This document shows, one piece after another, positions 27,401 through 34,922 of a stretch of 64,000 nucleotides of DNA (its first letter is position 1; each line of letters starts with the position of its first letter). Position numbers and translations under genes: made by a program. Under the pieces are notes generated by a model, which saw only the letters and a list, made by a program, of their open reading frames with translations, was not told the DNA's origin and ran no database searches. The DNA lies in the NCBI RefSeq assembly GCF_042681745.1, contig NZ_JBHUGF010000011.1, positions 558,001 through 622,000 of the forward strand. The letters are read 5' to 3'. The stretch is from Saccharibacillus nicotianae (lineage in GTDB: Bacteria > Bacillota > Bacilli > Paenibacillales > Paenibacillaceae).

Positions 27401-28144
27401 GGGATGTCATGGGAAATAACAGCACAGCAGTTACAAGCTTTAGCACAAAAAGTGTACCAAGATAACGGAGTTTCCTATTCAAACGGATCTTCTGCGGTAT
27501 CTGTATCAGCTTCATCATCAGGAAATAACATCGTATCCCCTGGTAATGCAGAAGAAGCTGTTCAAATGTTCCAAAAAGCTAGTCGTATACGCAAAGTAAA
27601 TGTAGGAACGTTTACTCAACTATTGTTGACTCAACCACTACGTACTTTGATAGGGCCACAGACTGACTTGCCAGAAGGAAATGATACGATGCGTTCATTA
27701 GCAGCGGTACAGAAATGGTATGGAGAATATAGTCTACCTGCGGATATTCTAGTGGTGAAGCAAGGCACAGCGTTAGAACAATTTGCAGGATCGACGAGTA
27801 CGAATCGGAAGCAGACAGCAGAAGGCGACTCTACTGATACTAATATTCAATCGAATCCAGCGTATAGCAGCTCTAAAGGATTAGATGAACACTCTTCTAT
27901 ATTTCTGAAGGATGGTTATATTGTGGTTAACTTTAATATAGAAACGATTCAAAACAATGATTTGCAGAAACCACATTTGCAATATATTAATGCTCCACTG
28001 ATGAACCAATGGCAACTGGAAGGATTTCAAAAGCAATTTGTGGATCCGTGGGGATTTGAATTTCAGTTAAAAGATGGAGACGTATTATTTTATCATGCCA
28101 ATAAAGGAAGTCGAAGTGATTTCCAATCTTCGGTAACACATTAA
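24431..28144 (+). CDS. Very large secreted protein of unknown function (possibly DUF5704 type)
   Basis: 1237 residues with an N-terminal signal sequence (hydrophobic core ~11-28, cleavage near SFAAES). The rest is soluble, Tyr/Asp/Lys/Thr-rich and beta-type, with few Cys (CGDRC near residue 180 and C-x6-C near 295). A Gln/Ser/Thr-rich low-complexity linker near residue 940-970 leads into a mostly helical C-terminal region. No enzymatic motif or cell-wall anchor is visible. It resembles large Paenibacillus proteins that I recall under DUF5704, but I cannot confirm this. It is translationally linked to the stalk protein, suggesting that the two act together at the cell surface. Confidence 0.75.
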   Translation: MASSLFKYRAFISVVLLIIFSIPTLIFPANHNSFAAESNNAVTPVSFYKNKEDNATDANYRYFVGMMYFDMWFGNTWDLGKQPQVGDFGEAAQDYIFKFPNRKIKSITAEQFEPTTQNLVYFNASRTDSWKTYEEVVSNGGEENKLSFSTSGIGTDTASIPFKIKMKLNTDSGKTKNITGDCGDRCNEGVKGYRIYAPVLFTIELDSELKVYYKTKDGKSLNDVFPPRIEEMKPGTEYDLTHPENEKYKYIGYKKSTTGEDPTGEMLTGDPPKFKYTGSFEKYIAYQYYDAITDPCELDPDAEGCTVPPEPPKEDSLCEYTILPPSVKTTTNKSLLNPQAQGHILADDNTNDRHFDATRAIPTSEHLYANAWGYNYLFQHAFDNMDGQVEYKCKVKVVYKLKWKEKRGSGDNERWVSKSDTDIKTYHFSYTRDYDYWKIKVLEVLGLDKATMSNYALPGGKVSIPTTGYTLPNLKQEHSDKVEDHVKPDDNVPVKYSPPTLDGGKQGRPRVPNDESKLKRIAEGNTDDAEVRNDAIQFSFNNKDTEVMNGEWILKTAPTPKEIPVPSQIRSFKDSSEKVLYVGSQLISSKLINKANTTATGTIFYKMLEQHVNGSGDQNFPITGINTVTVHTPVVNYSLVSDDQKHNQKTIPDLYSSALILDRPFSVRIPTTGQHVTYPGYGNRDYAKYIRTKQVQFPFDVYNKEQTTFIPKNTWVDVPVTQLDTFFFLPVWVDEGKYQILFRTIAENAPSSFTVQHNANVTLDNHVAVESVPVDVIGRVYDFHITDIADYSWQIVFRPWENIDVPDHASYWVGANGIDGAPRGNTTPYVLPVRQGSHPFYRNLAVKTGYHFKFDLKTKGNMFGAQDSIRITPTFSYVPRQGGTPFPVDLYYSTATENIIKIGSPQDKVQRYTILNDPLRNVPADELKNTALYMYDLLLQQTQTSQQNEQMPSNTSTTTGVTTSSPSSSTSSIWKVILERATTSLWQNLTGMSWEITAQQLQALAQKVYQDNGVSYSNGSSAVSVSASSSGNNIVSPGNAEEAVQMFQKASRIRKVNVGTFTQLLLTQPLRTLIGPQTDLPEGNDTMRSLAAVQKWYGEYSLPADILVVKQGTALEQFAGSTSTNRKQTAEGDSTDTNIQSNPAYSSSKGLDEHSSIFLKDGYIVVNFNIETIQNNDLQKPHLQYINAPLMNQWQLEGFQKQFVDPWGFEFQLKDGDVLFYHANKGSRSDFQSSVTH

Positions 28145-28392
28145 TCGATTCAACTACAGATGAACCTCTAACAAGATATTTTACATTCAGCAAAAAAGAT
28201 GTAGGTTTTATAGAGAAAATTTTGTATAATAAAAATCTATCTGTACCTACGGCTCCTGTTTTCCCGCGAGAGGAAAGCAATCTATTTAGTTGAATTTAAT
28301 ATCATAATGAATACTGTCTGCGATATTCGTTCGGAAAGTTTGTTAACGTCCGGGCAGATTCGTTATGTTCCAAACAAGGAAAGAGGATGATC

Positions 28393-29934
28393 ATGAATCT
28401 ACAACAACAATGGTTTGGTAATATTCGCGGAGATCTTCTTGCGGGTATTACGGTAGCCTTGGCTCTTATTCCCGAAGCGATCGGATTCTCGATTATTGCT
28501 GGTGTTGATCCGATGGTTGGATTATATGCTTCAATCTGTATCGCAATCGTTATTTCTATTGCAGGTGGACGCAGCGGGATGATCTCGGCGGCTACAGGTG
28601 CAATGGCAGTACTGGTAGTTGATCTTGTACGCGATCATGGTGTCGAGTATTTATTCGCAGCCACGATTTTGGCAGGTATTTTTCAGGTATTACTCGGCTG
28701 GTTTAAGATCGGGCGATTTATTACCTTTATCCCTCAATCGGTAATGACTGGATTTGTTAACGCACTGGCGATTGTTATTTTTATGGCACAATTGCCGCAG
28801 TTTGTTGGGGCGAACTGGATAATGTATGCAATGGTCATAGGAACGCTGGCGATTGTTTATATTTTGCCACGATTTACAAAAGCAGTACCTGCACCATTGG
28901 TTGCGATTATTGTCATGTCATTATTAACGTATTTTCTTCATCTGGATGTACGTAAAGTAGGCGATATGGGGCAATTATCAAACCAACCACCTGTTTTCCA
29001 TTTGCCAATGATCGATGTATCTCTGGATATGTTGTTGATTATTTTACCGTATTCGATTTCGCTTGCTTTTGTCGGTCTACTGGAATCGCTGTTAACGGCA
29101 ACGATATTAGATGAAATGACAGATAGCAAAAGCGACAAAAATCGGGAAGCGCGCGGACAAGGGATTGCTAATATCGTCAATGGATTTTTTGGTGGTATGG
29201 CAGGTTGTGCGATGATCGGACAATCAGTTATTAATATCAAATCAGGTGGACGTGGAAGATTGTCTACATTAACTGCTGGTGTGTTTTTACTATTCTTATT
29301 ATTAGTGCTTGGTAATATTGTACGTGAAGCACCGATGGGTGCTCTTGTGGGTGTAATGGTCATGGTATCAATCGGTACATTTAGCTGGCGATCGTTAGTA
29401 ACGATTCATAAGATTCCTTTATCAGAAGCAGTTATTATGGTGACCGTAGTGGCGATTGTTGTAGCTACCGACAACCTCTCAATCGGTGTCGGTGTGGGTG
29501 TAGTAATGAGTGCATTACTATTTGGATGGAAAATGTCTCGTATCCATATTACTTCAACAACGCAATCAGGCAATATTATTTCTAATCCTGATCTATTGAA
29601 CAAGGTAGAACAGACGACAACTTCTTCTATAGAACAAAGTACAGTAGAATCCCAACAGTTAGAACAGGTAAAAGTCTATGAAGTGAGTGGCCCGATGTTT
29701 TTCGGAACGATGAGTTACTTTGTAGATCAATTTGTACCGACTGATGATCCAGCACAGATTGTGATCGATTTTACTCGTTCGCATATTTGGGATCATTCGG
29801 CTGTAATCGGGATTACGAAAGTCAAAGAAAAGTACAAAGCAGTGAACAAAGAAGTGCATATTCGCGGCTTAAATGAAGAAAGTCGTCTCCTGCTTGAAAA
29901 ATTAGGAACAACTGCATTGTCTTCAGGACATTGA
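28393..29934 (+). CDS. SulP/SLC26-family anion transporter with STAS domain
   Basis: 513 residues. The N-terminal half shows the SulP opening (GDLLAGITVALALIPEAIGF, then ASICIAIVISIAGGRSGMIS) and about a dozen hydrophobic helices. The C-terminal ~95 residues form a STAS domain (VKVYEVSGPMFFGTMSYF, IVIDFTRSHIWDHSAV). Substrates of this family include sulfate, bicarbonate and dicarboxylates; none is readable here. ATG 28393 is preferred because AGAGG lies 6 bases upstream, whereas ATG 28387 touches it. A terminator follows at 30021. Confidence 0.9.
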   Translation: MNLQQQWFGNIRGDLLAGITVALALIPEAIGFSIIAGVDPMVGLYASICIAIVISIAGGRSGMISAATGAMAVLVVDLVRDHGVEYLFAATILAGIFQVLLGWFKIGRFITFIPQSVMTGFVNALAIVIFMAQLPQFVGANWIMYAMVIGTLAIVYILPRFTKAVPAPLVAIIVMSLLTYFLHLDVRKVGDMGQLSNQPPVFHLPMIDVSLDMLLIILPYSISLAFVGLLESLLTATILDEMTDSKSDKNREARGQGIANIVNGFFGGMAGCAMIGQSVINIKSGGRGRLSTLTAGVFLLFLLLVLGNIVREAPMGALVGVMVMVSIGTFSWRSLVTIHKIPLSEAVIMVTVVAIVVATDNLSIGVGVGVVMSALLFGWKMSRIHITSTTQSGNIISNPDLLNKVEQTTTSSIEQSTVESQQLEQVKVYEVSGPMFFGTMSYFVDQFVPTDDPAQIVIDFTRSHIWDHSAVIGITKVKEKYKAVNKEVHIRGLNEESRLLLEKLGTTALSSGH

Positions 29935-30020
29935 CGTAACTAGAAATAAGCGGTATATTGACGCTAGAGCAGTTTATCCAAAATGGCATACTACGGACTT
30001 TTAAATGACGTTATAGATGT

Positions 30021-30050
30021 AAGCATCGGTATCTACCGGTGCTTCTTTTT
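30021..30050 (+). terminator. Rho-independent terminator after sulP-like gene
   Basis: Stem AAGCATCGGTA / TACCGGTGCTT with a 2-base loop centre, then CTTTTT. It is placed between the transporter and the helicase. Confidence 0.85.
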
Positions 30051-30107
30051 ACGAGAGCATTTTTTGAAATGCTGCTGAATAAAGATCACAAGAATGGGTG
30101 AATAGAG

Positions 30108-31895
30108 TTGAAAAATTTTAATGAGTTCGGCATCTCGCCGAATGTCGTAGAGCTTATGGCTTCCAGTGGAATCACACAGCCTACCGAAGTACAGCAGATG
30201 TCGATTCCGGGATTACTTAAAGGCGGAGACGCTATCGTTCAAGCCAAAACAGGTACAGGTAAAACGTTAGCGTTTTTACTACCTATTTTTGAAAAGTTAA
30301 ACTTGAACGCCGTTGGAGCACCTCAAGCGCTGATTATAGCACCAACACGTGAGTTGGCTCTACAGATTGCAACGGAAGCAAACAAATTAGCCGCTGCTTA
30401 TGAAGGTGTACGTATTCTAGCCGCTTATGGTGGACAAGATGTAGAACGTCAGCTACGTAAGCTTGAAGGTGGATGTCACCTTGTTGTTGGTACGCCGGGT
30501 CGTCTGATTGATCATATGGGTAGAGGAACACTGGATCTAACGAAAATTCGTACACTGGTACTGGATGAAGCGGATCAAATGCTACACATGGGATTTTTAC
30601 CTGATGTTGAAAAAATGATCAATGCTACTTCTCCAGCACGTCAAACGATGCTATTTTCTGCAACAATTCCTGACGGTATTCGTCGTCTATCTGCGCAATA
30701 TATGCGTACACCAAAAGATATTCGTGTAGGCCCTGCTGAAAGTGTACCGTTGAAATTAATTCGTCAATTAGTGGTGGAGTGTACCCCTCGTGGTAAGCTT
30801 CCTGCATTACGTGAATATTTAGAAAAAGAAAAGCCGTATCTAGCAGTGATTTTCTGTCGTACCAAAAAACGGGCGGCTGAACTCAATCAACAGCTTAAAG
30901 AATTAGGTTATTCTTCCGATGAACTTCATGGCGATTTGTCTCAAAACAAACGTGAGCAAGTAATGCGTGCGTTCCGTGAAGCGAAATTGCAATTATTGGT
31001 TGCGACTGATGTAGCGGCTCGTGGTATTGATGTCGAAGGAATTACACATGTATTCAACTATGATATCCCGCAAGATGCTGAATATTATATTCACCGTATC
31101 GGACGTACAGGTCGTGCTGGCGAAACAGGGAAAGCTATTACATTTGTAACTCCACATGATCGTGATGAATTGCAAGCAATCGAACAAGGTACTTCACAGA
31201 AATTAGAGCGTCAAATTGCTCGTACTTCAATCGAATCGGATGATTCTGGTGAATTGTTATCAAATGTAGAAGCCAAAGCAGGCAGACGCGCTAATCATAA
31301 ATCTCGTGATCAAGATCGCAAAAAAGATGGTAAACGTGGAGATGCACGTCGTGGTGCTTACCGCGAAGAATCTTCAGGTGGACGTTCAGGCGGTCGTGGT
31401 CGTTCTTCTTCTACTTCAGAGCGTGATCGTTTTGCAAGTAAAGGTGGCACAGGTAAACGTGGAGAACGCAGAGAATCTACACCTTCTGCACGTACTACTG
31501 CTCGTCCAGAAGCAAAAGAGCAAAGTGCTCGCAGTGAGCGCCCGGAACGTAGTTATGGTCGTAAAGATCAAGCACGTTCAGGTAGTGGTTCTGCTCCAAG
31601 ACCAACTCGTCGTACCGATGAAGCTCCTTCTTTCCGCAGAGATGCTTCTAAAGGTCGTACGATTTCCGCAGGCGATTCAGATCGCAAACGCGAATACGGT
31701 GGAGCTGGAAGTAACAGCAACGCTGGTGGACGTCGTAGCGAAGGTACAGGTAGTGCTCGCACAGAACGTACGTATGGCAAAAATAGTGGTAGTAACGGTG
31801 GACGCAACAACCGTCCTTCTACAGGGAAACCTAGTAGTGGTGGTCGTTCTTCAGGTCGTCCGTCAGATAATGCACGTCGTGGTGGCAAACGTTAA
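30108..31895 (+). CDS. DEAD-box RNA helicase with long Arg/Gly/Ser-rich tail
   Basis: 595 residues. The core has all motifs: AKTGTGKT (46-53), PTRELALQ, GTPGR, DEAD (153-156), SAT, and HRIGRTGRAG. After about residue 385 the protein becomes a ~210-residue basic low-complexity tail full of RGG, GGR, SR and RS elements, expected to bind RNA and possibly drive condensation. Such tails mark CshA/CsdA-like helicases involved in cold adaptation, ribosome assembly and mRNA decay. The start is TTG, with only a weak GGGTGA upstream. A strong terminator follows at once. Confidence 0.92.
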   Translation: MKNFNEFGISPNVVELMASSGITQPTEVQQMSIPGLLKGGDAIVQAKTGTGKTLAFLLPIFEKLNLNAVGAPQALIIAPTRELALQIATEANKLAAAYEGVRILAAYGGQDVERQLRKLEGGCHLVVGTPGRLIDHMGRGTLDLTKIRTLVLDEADQMLHMGFLPDVEKMINATSPARQTMLFSATIPDGIRRLSAQYMRTPKDIRVGPAESVPLKLIRQLVVECTPRGKLPALREYLEKEKPYLAVIFCRTKKRAAELNQQLKELGYSSDELHGDLSQNKREQVMRAFREAKLQLLVATDVAARGIDVEGITHVFNYDIPQDAEYYIHRIGRTGRAGETGKAITFVTPHDRDELQAIEQGTSQKLERQIARTSIESDDSGELLSNVEAKAGRRANHKSRDQDRKKDGKRGDARRGAYREESSGGRSGGRGRSSSTSERDRFASKGGTGKRGERRESTPSARTTARPEAKEQSARSERPERSYGRKDQARSGSGSAPRPTRRTDEAPSFRRDASKGRTISAGDSDRKREYGGAGSNSNAGGRRSEGTGSARTERTYGKNSGSNGGRNNRPSTGKPSSGGRSSGRPSDNARRGGKR

Positions 31896-31907
31896 TAGTG
31901 ATATCTT

Positions 31908-31937
31908 ATCCCCTTTGAAAGTAAAGGGGATTTTTTA
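31908..31937 (+). terminator. Rho-independent terminator of the helicase gene
   Basis: ATCCCCTTT / AAAGGGGAT stem, followed by a T run. It is 13 bases after the helicase stop. Confidence 0.92.
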
Positions 31938-32035
31938 TGAGAAGGTTTAGGACATATGTCCTTTATCTTGAAGAGGAAGATCGTTTTTAATAAGAGTACA
32001 AGGAAATGTCTAAACCATAAGGAGAATTAGCAACG

Positions 32036-32461
32036 ATGAAAGGAATCTTATTTGCTTTACTAGGAGGAGCTTGTATTACGTTACAAGGGGTAGCGAATAC
32101 ACGTATCAGTCAAGATATTGGAACATGGCAAGCCGCTACGATTACGCAGTTAACAGGCTTTATTATCGCTGCACTGATCTGGTTGTTTGTACGTGATGGT
32201 AAGCTTGGCGATTACAAAAAAGTCAAACCCCTTTACCTAGCAGGTGGTGGATTTGCTGCGATTATTATTTTTACTGAAGTTACCGCGATCCAGCAGATTG
32301 GAGTTACATTAACGATCTCAGCGCTGTTGATTGCTCAGTTGTGCTTAACATTTATAATCGATATTAATGGTTGGTTCGGTGTCGTAAAGCAGAAGATGAA
32401 GATGCCTCAATTTATAGGGCTGGCGATGATGATTGCAGGCGTGATTATTTTGAAATTCTAA
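32036..32461 (+). CDS. YdcZ/DUF606-family small membrane transporter (first copy)
   Basis: 141 residues, nearly all in four to five hydrophobic helices. GVANTRISQDIGTWQAATIT and the final IGLAMMIAGVIILKF are typical of YdcZ half-size DMT proteins, which are thought to pair as heterodimers. AAGGAGA precedes the ATG. It is separated by a 16-base gap from the Crp-like regulator, which itself is followed by a second YdcZ gene, so all three are probably one operon. The transported compound is unknown. Confidence 0.85.
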   Translation: MKGILFALLGGACITLQGVANTRISQDIGTWQAATITQLTGFIIAALIWLFVRDGKLGDYKKVKPLYLAGGGFAAIIIFTEVTAIQQIGVTLTISALLIAQLCLTFIIDINGWFGVVKQKMKMPQFIGLAMMIAGVIILKF

Positions 32462-32477
32462 TCAAAAAGGTGAATCC

Positions 32478-33185
32478 ATGATAATACATGATATTCAGGA
32501 TCAAGCGCAGGTAGAGTATTACTGGAATTTACACGATTTGGGAGCGCATATTCCTCAAGTCTTATTTCCTTATCTATCTGTTTTTCATTTGGAACAAGGT
32601 GATATTTTGTGTACGCAAGGTGATGATATCGAGCATCTGGATATATTGGTTCATGGAAAAATAAAAATTTATACTACTTCACAAGAAGGCAAGACATTAA
32701 TTCTTTGCTTCAAAACACCATTAGAATTTATAGGCGATGTTGAGTATATTAACGGCAATGACAAAGTAATCAATACAGTTGAAGCTGTATCTTCTGTCCA
32801 TTTTCTACGTATCCATCGTAAATGGTTGATCCAGTATGGTCAGGAAGATGTGAAGTTGTTGCAATTTTTGCTACAAATGATGACCCGTAAATTTTATAAC
32901 AGTTCTAACTATTCTCGCTTTAATCTAATGTATCCGGTAGAAATTCGATTAGCTAGTTATATGCTATCTGTAGCTTGTGATGAAGATCCGGCAGATTGTT
33001 ATGAAGAATTGCGTATTTCCAGTCTGGTCGATGTAGCGAATCTGATCGGCACGAGTTATCGACATTTGAACCGTGTAATTCAGAAGTTAGTTCGTGATGG
33101 ATTGGTCAAGCGAACATCAGAGTATCTAGTGATCCAGAATCGAGCAGGGTTAGAAGCATTAGCAGGGCATAATATTTATGAGTAA
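32478..33185 (+). CDS. Crp/Fnr-family transcriptional regulator
   Basis: 235 residues. Residues ~40-130 form a cyclic-nucleotide-binding-type beta barrel (LEQGDILCTQGDDIEHLDIL, GKIKIYTTSQEGK, PLEFIGDVEYI). The C-terminus has a winged helix-turn-helix (SLVDVANLIGTSYRHLNRVI). No Cys cluster for an iron-sulfur sensor is present, so it is not a classical Fnr. The plan resembles YeiL-type regulators. Its position between two YdcZ genes suggests that it controls this small transporter and responds to its substrate. Confidence 0.85.
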   Translation: MIIHDIQDQAQVEYYWNLHDLGAHIPQVLFPYLSVFHLEQGDILCTQGDDIEHLDILVHGKIKIYTTSQEGKTLILCFKTPLEFIGDVEYINGNDKVINTVEAVSSVHFLRIHRKWLIQYGQEDVKLLQFLLQMMTRKFYNSSNYSRFNLMYPVEIRLASYMLSVACDEDPADCYEELRISSLVDVANLIGTSYRHLNRVIQKLVRDGLVKRTSEYLVIQNRAGLEALAGHNIYE

Positions 33186-33214
33186 TAACAGATCACAAAG
33201 GTAGGAGACATGAC

Positions 33215-33673
33215 ATGATATTATTTGGTATTCTTTTGGCGGCAATAGCAGGAGCATTGGTAAGTATGCAGACTGTATTTAATAATAAAGTCAATGAACG
33301 AACAGGTTCGTGGACAACAACGATGTTAGTATTATTTATGGGATTTGTTGCTTCTTTGCTAGCAAGTCTGATTTTTGAAGGGAAAAATACATTTACTCTT
33401 CAGCATGTACAATTATGGTACTGGTTCAGTGGAATGATCGGTGTCGGTGTTGTGTTCTGTCTAGTGCAAGGAATGAGACGATTAGGCCCTACATACGCGA
33501 TCTCGATCGTACTGACTGCACAGCTTGGAACAGCATTATTGTGGGATTCACTGGGCTGGTTAGGCTTAGAGAAGATTCCGTTTACCCCGGCTAAATTAAT
33601 CGGAGTTCTAGTGATTATTGGTGGCATACTGGTATTCAAATTCGGTGGACGTAAAGAAACTCCAAATATGTAA
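33215..33673 (+). CDS. YdcZ/DUF606-family small membrane transporter (second copy)
   Basis: 152 residues with helices in the same pattern as the copy at 32036 (SMQTVFNNKVNERTGSWTTT, IGVLVIIGGILVFKFGG) but only moderately similar, as expected for the other half of a heterodimer. GTAGGAGACATGAC precedes the ATG. It is the last gene of the trio and is followed by the perfect palindrome at 33721. Confidence 0.85.
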   Translation: MILFGILLAAIAGALVSMQTVFNNKVNERTGSWTTTMLVLFMGFVASLLASLIFEGKNTFTLQHVQLWYWFSGMIGVGVVFCLVQGMRRLGPTYAISIVLTAQLGTALLWDSLGWLGLEKIPFTPAKLIGVLVIIGGILVFKFGGRKETPNM

Positions 33674-33720
33674 TCTAATTAAATACTTGCTATGATTTTT
33701 TTTAAAATTATATATGTTTA

Positions 33721-33764
33721 TTAAGATAAGAAAAGACAAATCGATTTGTCTTTTCTTATCTTAA
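33721..33764. terminator. Bidirectional terminator, perfect 44-base palindrome
   Basis: Two 22-base arms meet at a central ATCGAT with no spacer; the left arm begins TTAAGATAAGAAAAGACAAA. It lies between convergent genes (YdcZ on plus, 76-residue ORF on minus), with T-rich flanks for both directions. Confidence 0.85.
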
Positions 33765-33769
33765 AAATT

Positions 33770-34000
33770 TTATCCAATTAATTCTCCTAAATCATCCAAA
33801 TCACGTGAAATATTAATAATAATAGTAAAGTCCGATTCTTCGTCCGATTTAAAAATTTCTATCAATTGATGTATTTCAACATAATCGTTTTCATATTGTC
33901 TTTGACTACGAACAATTTCTCTAAGGGTATCTGCCATGGAAGTATTTTCCCAATTAGCAACTGTTAGGTCTATATAAGTCTGGAATTTTTGTATATTCAT
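33770..34000 (-). CDS. Small acidic protein, probable immunity partner of the secreted protein upstream
   Basis: 76 residues, acidic and helical (ENDYVEIHQLIEIFKSDEES, DLDDLGELIG), with no signal peptide. Its ATG follows the stop of the preceding minus-strand gene with one base between them, so translation is coupled. Size, charge and coupling are those of immunity proteins of small Gram-positive toxins; the function is inferred from this arrangement only. Confidence 0.6.
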   Translation of the reverse strand: MNIQKFQTYIDLTVANWENTSMADTLREIVRSQRQYENDYVEIHQLIEIFKSDEESDFTIIINISRDLDDLGELIG

Positions 34001-34001
34001 C

Positions 34002-34727
34002 TTAAAATCCTAAAGGAAACTGAGTGCTCTTGGCAGAGTTATTTTGATTGATGATTACTCGATGATCTCTAGTTGATGTATCTTTAGTACTTATATTGTC
34101 ATTGAAACGTTTTGCGTAAGTGGTGGTGGTAACTCCACTTAAATCAGTTTGAGACCATTTGTTATCATAGTCATGCATTGTACTTTCTCTTAATTTCTTA
34201 ACGTCTACATCTTTTCCATATTGAGTTTTACTCGATGTTGACTTCACCGTCGGATCATACTTATGACGGTCATATGCATGCTGATTAATAAAACTAGCTC
34301 TATTTGTTCCTCCGTTAAGCTTATAAGGAACTGTATTTGTTTTGACTGGTTTTGTTGGTTTTGTTGGTTTACCAGGTTTTCTTTTTTGCTCTTCAATTCC
34401 TTGGTTAGGAATATTTAATCCTATAGAAGGACTTGAAATAATATTTGTTATATTTTTATTAATATCTGTAGTAATAGTTAAATTAGTACTAGTTTCAAAA
34501 CCATATTCATCTCTAGAAGTATATGTAACTTGTGTCACTGTATTTTCTATTAATGTACTTTGTATTTCTTTTAAACCATATAATTCTATTTTTTGTTGTA
34601 TGTTTTCTGTGGCCTGTGTTGTAGCAGATAGTGCATTTTCTGTACTTGAAGCTTGCACTACAGTGGGGGTTGCTATAGATATTGCTGTTACTGTACTTAA
34701 AATAATAGTATTCCATTTCTTTTTCAT
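34002..34727 (-). CDS. Secreted protein with toxin-like C-terminal domain (resembles SAR2788-type putative toxins)
   Basis: 241 residues. A signal peptide (KKKWNTIILSTVTAISIATP, cleavage after VQA) is followed by a Thr-rich region, a basic Lys-Pro linker (KPGKPTKPTKPVKTN), and a ~95-residue C-terminal domain with INQHAYDRHKYDP, KLRESTMHDYD, TTYAKRFNDNIST and DHRVIINQN. The His/Arg/Asp pattern looks like a small enzyme or nuclease toxin, and the layout recalls SAR2788-family putative toxins (from memory). GGAGG 8 bases upstream fixes the start at 34727, not 34781. It is strongly AT-rich, consistent with transfer. The downstream overlapping partner supports a toxin-immunity pair. Confidence 0.65.
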   Translation of the reverse strand: MKKKWNTIILSTVTAISIATPTVVQASSTENALSATTQATENIQQKIELYGLKEIQSTLIENTVTQVTYTSRDEYGFETSTNLTITTDINKNITNIISSPSIGLNIPNQGIEEQKRKPGKPTKPTKPVKTNTVPYKLNGGTNRASFINQHAYDRHKYDPTVKSTSSKTQYGKDVDVKKLRESTMHDYDNKWSQTDLSGVTTTTYAKRFNDNISTKDTSTRDHRVIINQNNSAKSTQFPLGF

Positions 34728-34844
34728 TTTTGATACCTCCAAATATTTTTTGAAATTAACCTTTAATAACTTAACATTCAAATAATACTAATGCAAATAA
34801 CAGTAAAAAAATACATATGTAAGGTTAGTTTGATTTTTCAGGTG

Positions 34845-34893
34845 AGCTTATATGATTTTAATCAAAATTCTTTCCATTAAAATCATATAAGCT
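34845..34893. other. Long perfect inverted repeat downstream of the ABC exporter operon
   Basis: AGCTTATATGATTTTAAT (34845-34862) and its exact reverse complement (34876-34893), 13-base loop. It lies 30 bases after the ABC operon stop on the minus strand and could act as its terminator, although only a modest T-rich stretch follows. It also lies upstream of the secreted-toxin gene, so a regulatory dyad is possible. Confidence 0.6.
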
Positions 34894-34922
34894 AATAAAA
34901 AAGATTTTATTGTATATTTATA

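Noticed and set aside
31306..31950. 214-codon open frame overlapping the helicase tail in another frame
   Set aside because: It is a by-product of the repetitive Arg/Gly/Ser codons of the helicase tail; the product is a Val/Leu-rich repeat with no ribosome-binding site.
34342..34785. Hydrophobic 147-codon frame antisense to the secreted toxin-like gene
   Set aside because: No ribosome-binding site. The minus-strand gene has a signal peptide and GGAGG, and its partner gene is coupled to it, so this frame is a shadow.
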